This document shows positions 8,182-15,953 of a stretch of 64,000 nt of DNA, in pieces (within the stretch, counting starts at the first letter, position 1; every line of letters starts with the position of its first letter). Below the pieces are notes generated by a model, which saw nothing but the letters and a program-made list of their open reading frames with translations, had not been told where the DNA came from and searched no databases. Origin of the DNA: Solirubrobacter deserti (GTDB taxonomy: Bacteria; Actinomycetota; Thermoleophilia; Solirubrobacterales; Solirubrobacteraceae); the NCBI RefSeq assembly GCF_027587175.1, contig NZ_JAPCID010000016.1, positions 62,001 through 126,000 of the forward strand. The letters are read 5' to 3'. Made by a program: the position numbers and the translations under genes.

Positions 8182-9735
8182 CTACAGCTCCTTGAGGTCC
8201 TTGACGTCGATGCGCACGGCCGGCAGGCCGTGGTTGCGAAGGGTCTCGAGGTCGCCGTCGGCCTGGGCCCGGATCAGCGACGCGAACGTGAACGGCTCGT
8301 CCGGGACCTCGAGGTCCTGCTGGGGCTCGTCGACGATCTGCAGGAACCGTCCGGTCTTCGGGCCGCCCTTGTGGAACTGGCCCGTCGAGTGGAGGAAGCG
8401 CGGGCCGTAGCCCCACGTCGTCGCCACCTTGTGCTGCTCGATGAGCCGCTGCCGCACGCGCGCGACGGCGGCCTCGGTCTCTTCGGAGTACGGCAGGTAG
8501 CCCATGATCGCGTAGTACGCCGGCGGTTCGAGACCCTCGGTCAGCTCGCCCAGCGTTCCCGGTTCCAGACCGCCGGAACCCTCCTTGAGGACCCGGCTGG
8601 TGTTGTCCTTGGCTTCCTGGACGTTGGGCTGGTCGAACGGGTTGATCTCCAGCACCCAGCCGGCGACGGCCACCGCGAACTCGCTCAGGTAGAAGATCCG
8701 GCCGAGGTCGGTCGCGCCGAGCGCGTGCAGCGTGATGACCGGGTGGCCGGCGTCCTTGAGCGCGCGCAGCTTGCCCGCGTTGCCGCCGCCCTCGACGGCG
8801 ACGTGCAGGAACACGCGGTCGTCGCCGTAGGCCTCCGGCGCGAGCAGCGGCTCGTCCGCGATCGGCAGGATGCCCGTGCCGTGCTTGCCGGTGGACTCGG
8901 CGACGAGCTGCTCGGCCCAGACGCCGTAGGAGCTCAGCGGGTCGTCGGCGACGAACGTGAGCTTGTTGCGGCCGGCCCGGGCGAGCTCGCCGAGCGCGGC
9001 GCCGAGCCACAGCCCGCCGTTGCCGCCGGACTCCGAGCGGCACTCCTCGCCCGCGGTGATCGCGCCGTCGAGCACGGCGGCGACGTCATAGCCCGCCACC
9101 ACCGCGGGAACGAGGCCGAACGCGCTCAGCGCGCTGTAGCGGCCGCCGATGTCCGGGTCGCCGTGGAACACGCGCCGGAAGCCCTTCGTGTTGGCCAGCG
9201 TCTCCAGGCTCGTGCCGGGGTCGGTCACGGCGACGAAGTTCGGGGCGGGCATCCGCGCGGCGAACGCCTTGTACATCGACATCGGCTCGATCGTCCCGCC
9301 CGACTTGCTCGACACGATCGCGAGCGTCTTGCTCAGGTCGAGCTTGTCGAGGTACTTGGCGACCTCGTCCGGGTGCGTGGAGTCCAGCACGTGCAGCCTG
9401 AGCCCGTTCTCGGCGGGCCGGAAGGACTGGCGGAAGACCTCGGGGGCGAGGCTGGAGCCGCCCATGCCGAGCACGATCGCGTCCGTGAAGTTCTCGCGCA
9501 GTAGCTCGTCGCGCAGCTGCTCGTAATCGGCGAGCTCCTCGCGGGAGCGCTCGGCGATGTCCAGCCAGCCGAGCCGGTTCGTGACCTCGGGCGTGCCCTC
9601 GGGCGCCCACAGCGTCCCGTCCCTGCGCCAGAGCCGGCCGACGATGTCCTCGTCGGCGGCTCGTCTGAGCCGGGTCTGAACCGCATCGGCGTAGCGCTCG
9701 GGGACGTCGGCCTCGATCGTCGTGACGTCACTCAT
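8182..9735 (-). CDS. pgi: Glucose-6-phosphate isomerase related to the Tal-Pgi fusion family
   Basis: A 517-residue phosphoglucose isomerase interconverting glucose-6-phosphate and fructose-6-phosphate. SIS-fold landmarks are AIVLGMGGSSLAPEVFRQ near residue 88, LAIVSSKSGGTIEPM near residue 137, and a C-terminal HSTGQFHKGGP segment near residue 445. The divergent sequence and an N-terminus opening with RLRRAADEDIVGRLWRRD resemble the isomerase half of bifunctional transaldolase/glucose-6-phosphate isomerases, but no transaldolase part is fused here or present nearby. The ATG at 9735 has a purine-rich ribosome binding site (GGAAGGAA) in the leader. A strong GC hairpin 57 bp upstream separates it from the nuclease-like gene. 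Confidence 0.92.
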   Translation of the reverse strand: MSDVTTIEADVPERYADAVQTRLRRAADEDIVGRLWRRDGTLWAPEGTPEVTNRLGWLDIAERSREELADYEQLRDELLRENFTDAIVLGMGGSSLAPEVFRQSFRPAENGLRLHVLDSTHPDEVAKYLDKLDLSKTLAIVSSKSGGTIEPMSMYKAFAARMPAPNFVAVTDPGTSLETLANTKGFRRVFHGDPDIGGRYSALSAFGLVPAVVAGYDVAAVLDGAITAGEECRSESGGNGGLWLGAALGELARAGRNKLTFVADDPLSSYGVWAEQLVAESTGKHGTGILPIADEPLLAPEAYGDDRVFLHVAVEGGGNAGKLRALKDAGHPVITLHALGATDLGRIFYLSEFAVAVAGWVLEINPFDQPNVQEAKDNTSRVLKEGSGGLEPGTLGELTEGLEPPAYYAIMGYLPYSEETEAAVARVRQRLIEQHKVATTWGYGPRFLHSTGQFHKGGPKTGRFLQIVDEPQQDLEVPDEPFTFASLIRAQADGDLETLRNHGLPAVRIDVKDLKEL

Positions 9736-9791
9736 GGCTTCCAGTTCCTTCCCGTGGCGGCTCCAGGACTTGCGTTCCGGACGCTAGCGAA

Positions 9792-9823
9792 CTGCGCGTC
9801 CGCGACGTGTCGCGGACGCGCAG
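9792..9823 (-). terminator. Perfect 15-bp hairpin between nuclease-like gene and pgi
   Basis: Two perfectly complementary 15-nt arms, 9792-9806 (CTGCGCGTCCGCGAC) and 9809-9823, are separated by only GT. The stem starts about 10 nt after the stop of the nuclease-like gene. There is no U-run, as is usual for GC-rich actinobacteria, so it could act as a terminator or RNA-stabilising stem for that gene. It implies that pgi has its own promoter in the following 57 bp, or that there is read-through from tkt. Termination itself is inferred. Confidence 0.7.
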
Positions 9824-9833
9824 CCGGGAAGGA

Positions 9834-11867
9834 TCAGCGCTGCCAGACGGTGGCTTCGGGTGCGGCCGCCGTGAGGTTCACGGTGCCGCGCCACTGCACG
9901 AAGGACGGCAGCGGCAGGTAGTCCTCGCCGAGGAAGAACCCGCGGTTGACGGCGCGGAACACCGCCTCGGTGCGGGTCGCGGTCGGGACGAGGATGGCCT
10001 TGATCTCCTCGACGTCGGCCTCGGTCGTGCCGGCCGGGAGCTCGATCGTCGTGGCGGCGCTGCCGTCACGCTCGATCGACCAGCCGGGCTGGAGGTGGTC
10101 GGCGCGGTACCAGACGCCGTCGACCTTGGCCGCCAGCGTGACCGGCGCGCCGGTCTTCTCCAGCTCGAGCCACAGGTAGTTGCGCTGGTCGGAGACCTCG
10201 ACCGTCGCCGGGTTCGACGTCGCCTCGAGGCGGCCCTCGCGCAGCATCTCCTTGGCCATGACCTGGTAGGTCCAGGGCTCGGCGTCCATCGCGGCCTCGC
10301 GCGTGCGGCCGGCGGGCAGCGTGCGGCTGGTGTCCAGGAAGAAGCGGTAGCCGGACGTCTCCGCCAGGTTCGTGACCTGGGTCATGTTGTTGTTGGAGCT
10401 GTTGACCTCCAGGAGCGGGTGGTCGCCCTCCTTGAGGCCGGTGAACGGCGTGGTGACGTGGTTGAGGCCGTGGAACTCACCCGCGATGGCGTTGCCGGCC
10501 GCGTCGACCTTCACGCGGTAGAGCCATTCGATGTCGGTCGTGCGGCCCCAGCGCGCCATCAGCGCGGGCGAGTTGGTGCCGCCGTCCTCGTTGGACCAGA
10601 TGACCGTGTACTCGATCGTGCGCGTGCCGTCGGCGTGCGGCGTGATCGTGTGGTAGGAGAGCAGCGGCACGTCGGTGCGCGCGTTCTCCCAGCGGCCGGC
10701 GACCTCCGGGATGTCGCGGCCGTAGAGGATCGGCGCGTGGCGGGCGACGAGGTCGCCGACCGGGCTGAGGCTCGGCTTGAGGTTGCTCACGTTCACCGGG
10801 CCCACCGCGGGCGGCGACATGCGGTCGTTGAGCACGATCCGGATCTGGTGGTTGCCGGACTGCACGCGGCCGAGCGCGACCTCGTAGGCGAACTGGCGCG
10901 CGCCCTGGTGCAGGACGACGTCCTGCGTCTTGACGCCGTCGACCAGCACCGACACGACCGCGGCCTCACGGCCGTTGCGCGCCCAGTCGGTGTCCGGCGC
11001 GGAGGCCGTGAACGTGAGCTTGGCCTCCGTCGCGCGCGTCGCGCGCAGCGTCGTCTTGGCCAGCACGCCCTTCTCCGGCTTGACCTGGAGCTTCGCGCTC
11101 ACGGGCAGGTGGTCGGAGGCGGGCGTCGGGTGCACCTGGGCCTTCTTGACGTCCACGTCCGGCGAGACGAAGACGTAGTCGATCCGGCGGTCCGGCGCCT
11201 CGGCCGGGTAGGTGAAGCCCTCGCCGACGCCGCCGAGCGTCCAGGCGTCGTCGAAGCGCGTGTACAGCGGCGCGAGCTCGGGCGCGGTCGGCAGGGCGTT
11301 GAGGTCGCCCAGGAGCACGGTCGGCTCCTCGGCCGGCTCGAGCAGTTCGAGGATGCGGTTGACCTGCGCCGTGCGCTCCACGTCGCTGTTGTGCTGCAGG
11401 TGCGTGTTGGCGACGCGCACGCGCGCCTTGCCGACCTTGATCACGGCCTCCAGCAGCCCGCGCTGCTCACCGTTGTTGGGACGCGGCAGCAGCGTGTTGC
11501 GCGAGCTGACGATGTCGTAGGAGGACAGGATCGCCGTGCCGTACTGGCGGCGCGGCTGGCCCGGGTTCAGCGGCTCAAGGTCGAGGTTCGGTGCGTACAC
11601 GACCTTCATGTCCAGGCGCTTGGCGAGCCGCTCGGCCTGGTCGACGAACTCCGACCGCGCGCCCCAGTGGCGGTCGACCTCCTGCAGGCCGATCACGTCA
11701 GCCTTGGTCTTGCGGATCTCGTTCGCGATCCGCGGGATGCTGAGCGTCCCGTCCACGCCCTCGGCGTGGTGGATGTTGTAGGTCGCGACGTTCAGCGACG
11801 CGGCCTGCGCGCTCGGCGCCGCGGCGGCGGCCAGCGCGACCGCGCCGGCCAGGACAAGCTTCTTCAT
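9834..11867 (-). CDS. Exported endonuclease/exonuclease/phosphatase-fold protein
   Basis: A 677-residue protein with a clear Sec signal peptide (MKKLVLAGAVALAAAAAPSA, cut near AQA-A). Residues 24-260 form an endonuclease/exonuclease/phosphatase domain: VATYNIHHAEG at the start, VIGLQEVDRHW with the metal-binding Glu near residue 60, VRVANTHLQHNSD, VLLGDLNALPTAPEL near residue 200, and the closing SDHLPVSA near residue 255. This metal-dependent fold includes DNases, sphingomyelinases and other phosphodiesterases; the substrate is unknown. The remaining 400 residues look like beta-sandwich carbohydrate-binding or Ig-like modules without recognisable motifs. It sits between tkt and pgi, bracketed by hairpins, and has no metabolic link to them. 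Confidence 0.85.
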   Translation of the reverse strand: MKKLVLAGAVALAAAAAPSAQAASLNVATYNIHHAEGVDGTLSIPRIANEIRKTKADVIGLQEVDRHWGARSEFVDQAERLAKRLDMKVVYAPNLDLEPLNPGQPRRQYGTAILSSYDIVSSRNTLLPRPNNGEQRGLLEAVIKVGKARVRVANTHLQHNSDVERTAQVNRILELLEPAEEPTVLLGDLNALPTAPELAPLYTRFDDAWTLGGVGEGFTYPAEAPDRRIDYVFVSPDVDVKKAQVHPTPASDHLPVSAKLQVKPEKGVLAKTTLRATRATEAKLTFTASAPDTDWARNGREAAVVSVLVDGVKTQDVVLHQGARQFAYEVALGRVQSGNHQIRIVLNDRMSPPAVGPVNVSNLKPSLSPVGDLVARHAPILYGRDIPEVAGRWENARTDVPLLSYHTITPHADGTRTIEYTVIWSNEDGGTNSPALMARWGRTTDIEWLYRVKVDAAGNAIAGEFHGLNHVTTPFTGLKEGDHPLLEVNSSNNNMTQVTNLAETSGYRFFLDTSRTLPAGRTREAAMDAEPWTYQVMAKEMLREGRLEATSNPATVEVSDQRNYLWLELEKTGAPVTLAAKVDGVWYRADHLQPGWSIERDGSAATTIELPAGTTEADVEEIKAILVPTATRTEAVFRAVNRGFFLGEDYLPLPSFVQWRGTVNLTAAAPEATVWQR

Positions 11868-11889
11868 CGAGTCTCCCGCTCGTGTTGAC

Positions 11890-11940
11890 CCGGCAACCCC
11901 TTGCCGGACGTTCGGGTCGCGAGGCTAGGCCCCGCGACCC
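11890..11940 (-). repeat. Two GC hairpins between tkt and the nuclease-like gene
   Basis: Two perfect inverted repeats lie in the 159-bp gap after the tkt stop. One has 7-bp arms CCGGCAA/TTGCCGG around CCCC (11890-11907); the other has 8-bp arms GGGTCGCG/CGCGACCC around 11 nt (11914-11940). On the minus strand they follow tkt and precede the nuclease-like gene, so they may end the tkt transcript or shape the leader of the next gene. No clear promoter hexamers were recognised beside them. Confidence 0.5.
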
Positions 11941-12026
11941 CGAGCGATGTGAACGGCGAGTGACTCGCGCTGTGCGCTCGCACTCGCTGGGGGAACTCGC
12001 CCTTACGGCTCGCTCCCCTGCCCCGC

Positions 12027-14039
12027 TTACTTTGCCAGCACCCCGCGGGCGACGTCGGCGACGTTCTCGCCGGTGAAGCCGAAGTGCTTGTAGAGCGCGC
12101 CGGCCGGCGCGGAGGCGCCGAACGTGGTCATGGCCACGACCGCGCCGCGGTCACCGACCCAGCGGTGCCAGCCGAGCGGCGAGGCGGCCTCGACGGCCAC
12201 GCGCGCCGTCACCGACGGCGGGAGCACCGAGTCGCGGTAGGCCTGGTCCTGCACCTCGAAGCGGTCCAGGCACGGCATCGACACCAGGCGCACCTTGACG
12301 CCCTCGCCGTCCAGGATCTTGAGCGCGTCGTGCGCGATGTGGACCTCGGTGCCGGACGCCATCAGGATCAGGTCCGGCTCGCCCTCGCTGTCGCGCAGCA
12401 CGTACGCGCCGCGCTCGATCGCGTCCCGTGGGACACCGGCCGGGTCCCACACGGGCACGCCCTGGCGGGAGAGCGCGAGCGCCGTCGGCGTCTCGGTGGC
12501 GGACAGCGCGAAGCGCCAGGCCAGCGCGGTCTCGTTGTAGCCCGCGGGCCGCACGACGTTGATGTTCGGCGTCGCGCGCAGCGCCGCGAGCTGCTCGATC
12601 GGCTGGTGGGTCGGGCCGTCCTCGCCGACGCCGATCGAGTCGTGCGTGAACACGAACGTCGACGGGATGCGCATGATCGCCGCCAGGCGCAGCGACGCCT
12701 TCATGTAGTCGCTGAAGATGAAGAAGCCGGCGCCGTACGCGCGGAAGCCGGAGAGCGTCAGGCCGTTGACGATCGCGCCCATGCCGTGCTCGCGGATGCC
12801 GAAGTGCAGGTTGCGGCCGCCGTAGGACCCGGCCTGCACGGAGTCCGCGTCCTTGATCAGGGTGAGGGTCGAGGGCGCGAGGTCGGCGGAGCCGCCGATC
12901 ATCTCCGGCACCTGCGCGGCCGCCCACTGGATGATGTCCTGGGACGCCTTGCGGGTGGCGATCATACCGGCGTCCGGGCCCTTGGTCGGCACCTCGGCGT
13001 CCCAGTTCTCCGGCAGCTTGCGCGCGAGCTGGCGCTCGAACTGCTCGGCCAGCTCGGGGTGCGCGGCGCGGTAGGCCTCGAAGCGCTCCTTCCAGGCCGA
13101 CTCGAGCTCCTCGCCCTTGGTCTCGCACTCGCGGAAGTGGTTGAGCGCCTCCTCCGGAACGAAGAACGGCTCCTCCGACGGCCAGTTGTAGGCCTGCTTG
13201 GTGAGCTTGATCTCCTCCTCGCCGAGCGGCGCGCCGTGCGCCTCGTGCGTGTCCTGCTTGTTCGGCGAGCCGGGCGCGATGTGCGTGCGGACGACGATCA
13301 GCGACGGCTTGTCGGTGACGTCGCGGGCGTTGGCGAGCGCCTCCTCGATCCGGTCCAGGCCGATGTCCTCGCCGAGGTTCTGGACGTGCCAGCCGTACGC
13401 CTCGTAGCGGGCGGCGACGTCCTCGGTGAAGGAGATCGCGGTGTCGCCCTCGATCGAGATGTGGTTGTCGTCCCAGAAGGAGATCAGCCGGCCGAGGCCG
13501 AGGTGGCCGGCGAGCGAGGACGCCTCGGAGGCGATGCCCTCCTGCAGGTCGCCGTCGGACGCGATCACGTACGTGTAGTGATCGACGATCTCGTGACCCT
13601 CGCGGTTGTAGCGCTCGGCCAGCATGCGCTCGGCGAGCGCCATGCCGACGGCGGTCGAGATGCCCTGGCCGAGCGGCCCGGTCGTGGTCTCGATGCCCGC
13701 AGCGTGGCCGTACTCCGGGTGGCCGGCGGTCGGCGAGCCGAGCTGGCGGAAGTTCTTGAGGTCGTCCAGTGTGAGGCCGTACCCGGTCAGGTACAGCATC
13801 GAGTACAGGAGCATCGAGGCGTGGCCGCAGGACAGCACGAAGCGGTCACGATCGGCCCACTTGTCGTTCTTGGGGTTGTGCTCCATCACCCGCGTGTAGA
13901 GCACGTACGCGAGCGGCGCGAGCGCCATCGGCGTGCCGGGGTGGCCGGAGTTGGCCTTCTGCACCGCATCCATCGAGAGGGTGCGGATCGTGTTCACGCA
14001 GAGCTCGTCGAGGGTGGTCCGATCTTCTGCGACGGACAA
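12027..14039 (-). CDS. tkt: Transketolase
   Basis: A 670-residue thiamine-diphosphate enzyme transferring two-carbon ketol units between sugar phosphates in the non-oxidative pentose phosphate pathway. It shows the N-terminal block [20 protein letters not shown], the diphosphate-binding [17 protein letters not shown] around residue 155, the pyrimidine-domain [14 protein letters not shown] near residue 418, and [20 protein letters not shown] around 470. The TTG start at 14039 has GGAGG eight bases upstream; no in-frame ATG explains the N-terminus better. It is the first gene of the pentose phosphate cluster, but is separated from pgi by the nuclease-like gene. Confidence 0.96.
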   Translation of the reverse strand: MSVAEDRTTLDELCVNTIRTLSMDAVQKANSGHPGTPMALAPLAYVLYTRVMEHNPKNDKWADRDRFVLSCGHASMLLYSMLYLTGYGLTLDDLKNFRQLGSPTAGHPEYGHAAGIETTTGPLGQGISTAVGMALAERMLAERYNREGHEIVDHYTYVIASDGDLQEGIASEASSLAGHLGLGRLISFWDDNHISIEGDTAISFTEDVAARYEAYGWHVQNLGEDIGLDRIEEALANARDVTDKPSLIVVRTHIAPGSPNKQDTHEAHGAPLGEEEIKLTKQAYNWPSEEPFFVPEEALNHFRECETKGEELESAWKERFEAYRAAHPELAEQFERQLARKLPENWDAEVPTKGPDAGMIATRKASQDIIQWAAAQVPEMIGGSADLAPSTLTLIKDADSVQAGSYGGRNLHFGIREHGMGAIVNGLTLSGFRAYGAGFFIFSDYMKASLRLAAIMRIPSTFVFTHDSIGVGEDGPTHQPIEQLAALRATPNINVVRPAGYNETALAWRFALSATETPTALALSRQGVPVWDPAGVPRDAIERGAYVLRDSEGEPDLILMASGTEVHIAHDALKILDGEGVKVRLVSMPCLDRFEVQDQAYRDSVLPPSVTARVAVEAASPLGWHRWVGDRGAVVAMTTFGASAPAGALYKHFGFTGENVADVARGVLAK

Positions 14040-14067
14040 CGCTGGCCTCCAGTGGAGTTCGGAAAGT

Positions 14068-14111
14068 AAGGTCGGATGATCGGGGTGGGGCGGAGGGGAT
14101 GCCCCGCCTTC
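14068..14111 (-). repeat. 44-bp dispersed intergenic repeat, copy 1
   Basis: First of three near-identical 43-44 bp elements (others at 27037 and 35603). Read on the minus strand it begins GAAGGCGGGGCATCCCC and ends GATCATCCGACCTT. The opposite strand contains four G-runs with single-base loops (GGGG T GGGG C GG A GGGG), a possible two-tier G-quadruplex. It lies 18 nt after the end of a small minus-strand gene and 28 nt before tkt, so like the other copies it is just 3' of a gene in the same orientation. Confidence 0.8.
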
Positions 14112-14129
14112 CTTTTCGGACCCGAGAAG

Positions 14130-14590
14130 CTAGCGCGACGCCTCGTCCAAGTGCTTCGCGATCACGACGGCGGCCTGCTCCTGCGCGGCGTACGCGGCCG
14201 CTATGTCGGCGTCGGGCGGATGGGGCGCTCGAGCATCCGGCCGACGTCGATCACGAGCGCCTCGCCGCCCACCGCGTCGGCGAGGTGGTTGAGCGTGCCG
14301 GCCCGCACGTGCGCGCCGTCGACGAACGCGGCGTTGATCGTGTCGGCCGACAGCGGCGCGCGACCGAAGACGCGGCCGTGCAGGACGGCGGCGTTGGTCC
14401 GGTGTGCGCTGACCTGCTCGGCGTGGGTGTCGATCCCGGCCGCCTCGCCGAGGTGGTCGAGCGCCTGCGTGATCCCGGTCGCGTCGACCGGCAGCGACGC
14501 CCGCAGAGCCGGGGAGAGCTGCTCGAGCAGGGCGGTCCGCTCCGCTCTCGCGCCGGCCAGGATGGCTTGCACCTGCGCCTGATGCGTCAT
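14130..14590 (-). pseudogene. Small hypothetical gene with an apparent single-base frameshift
   Basis: From the ATG at 14590 (GAAGG upstream) the frame encodes MTHQAQVQAILAGARAERTA and continues as a helical, His/Ala-rich protein to a stop at 14201 (129 residues). The composition of a real gene continues in another frame past that stop, encoding PPDADIAAAYAAQEQ and AVVIAKHLDEASR up to a TAG at 14130. One extra C in the CCCC tract near 14223 would join both parts into a protein of about 152 residues (ERPHPPDADIAAAY). The sequence is therefore either a genuine frameshift mutation or a sequencing error; a functional 129-residue form is also possible. I do not recognise the family. Confidence 0.6.
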
Positions 14591-14697
14591 GCCTTCGAAG
14601 CGTAAGGGAGGGGGCCGACGGCCCTAAGGGGTGTGGCGCGCGAGCGCGCTCCGAACGCCCGATGTGGGGGTCGCGTCGGAGCTTGAAGATGGCTCCC

Positions 14698-14850
14698 ATG
14701 CACCCCCAGTTGATGACGATGTACGCCGAGGCGCAGAGCCAGGCCCTGCTTGAAGCCGCCGCCACGCGTCGCCGCGGCCGGCTCGCCGTACCCTTGAAGG
14801 CATGGCCACGGAGATCGAGAAGACTGACGCGCAGTGGCGTGAGGAGCTGA
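14698..14850 (+). CDS. Possible 50-residue basic mini-protein overlapping msrB
   Basis: An open frame from ATG 14698 begins [20 protein letters not shown] followed by [10 protein letters not shown]. It resembles, from memory, the short MHP-initiated basic helical proteins common in actinobacteria. The last 16 residues overlap the msrB start in another frame and are poor coding sequence, so the true end is doubtful. An ATG nine bases earlier (14689) is an alternative start. There is no strong ribosome binding site. Tentative. Confidence 0.3.
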   Translation: MHPQLMTMYAEAQSQALLEAAATRRRGRLAVPLKAWPRRSRRLTRSGVRS

Positions 14851-15200
14851 CGCCGGAGCAGTACGCGGTGCTGCGCCAGGCCGGCACCGAGCGGGCCTTC
14901 ACGGGCAAGTACTGGGACTGCCACGACGACGGCATGTACCGCTGTGCCGGCTGCGGCGCGGAACTGTTCTCCAGCGACACGAAGTTCGAGTCGGGCTCGG
15001 GTTGGCCGAGCTTCACGGAGCCCGCGTTCGCCGAGAACGTGGAGACCAAGCAGGATGTCTCGCACGGCATGATCCGGACCGAGGTCGTCTGCAAGCGCTG
15101 CGGCGGGCACCTCGGCCACGTGTTCCCGGACGGCCCGCGCGAGGCGGGCGGACTGCGCTACTGCATCAACAGCGCCGCGCTGGACCTCGACGCAAAGTAG
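14802..15200 (+). CDS. msrB: Peptide-methionine (R)-S-oxide reductase
   Basis: A 132-residue MsrB that reduces methionine-R-sulfoxide in damaged proteins. Structural zinc Cys pairs are visible at CAGC (near residue 48) and CKRC (near 97). Other landmarks are [20 protein letters not shown] and the catalytic Cys in [10 protein letters not shown] near the C-terminus. The length is typical for single-domain MsrB. It stands alone on the plus strand, divergent from the small frameshifted gene, with 47 bp before the ABC transporter genes. Confidence 0.96.
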   Translation: MATEIEKTDAQWREELTPEQYAVLRQAGTERAFTGKYWDCHDDGMYRCAGCGAELFSSDTKFESGSGWPSFTEPAFAENVETKQDVSHGMIRTEVVCKRCGGHLGHVFPDGPREAGGLRYCINSAALDLDAK

Positions 15201-15247
15201 GCGCACCCGCCTGAGCGCGGCTTTATAGAGCGGCCTACGGTGGGTAG

Positions 15248-15916
<669 letters not shown>

Positions 15917-15953
15917 CCGCGCGCCGGGACGTCGGCCGCGCGAGGCGGCGCGC

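Noticed and set aside
7600-9504. Long plus-strand frames opposite gnd, pgi, tkt and the nuclease-like gene
   Set aside because: They mirror highly conserved enzymes on the minus strand and have no ribosome binding sites or family motifs.
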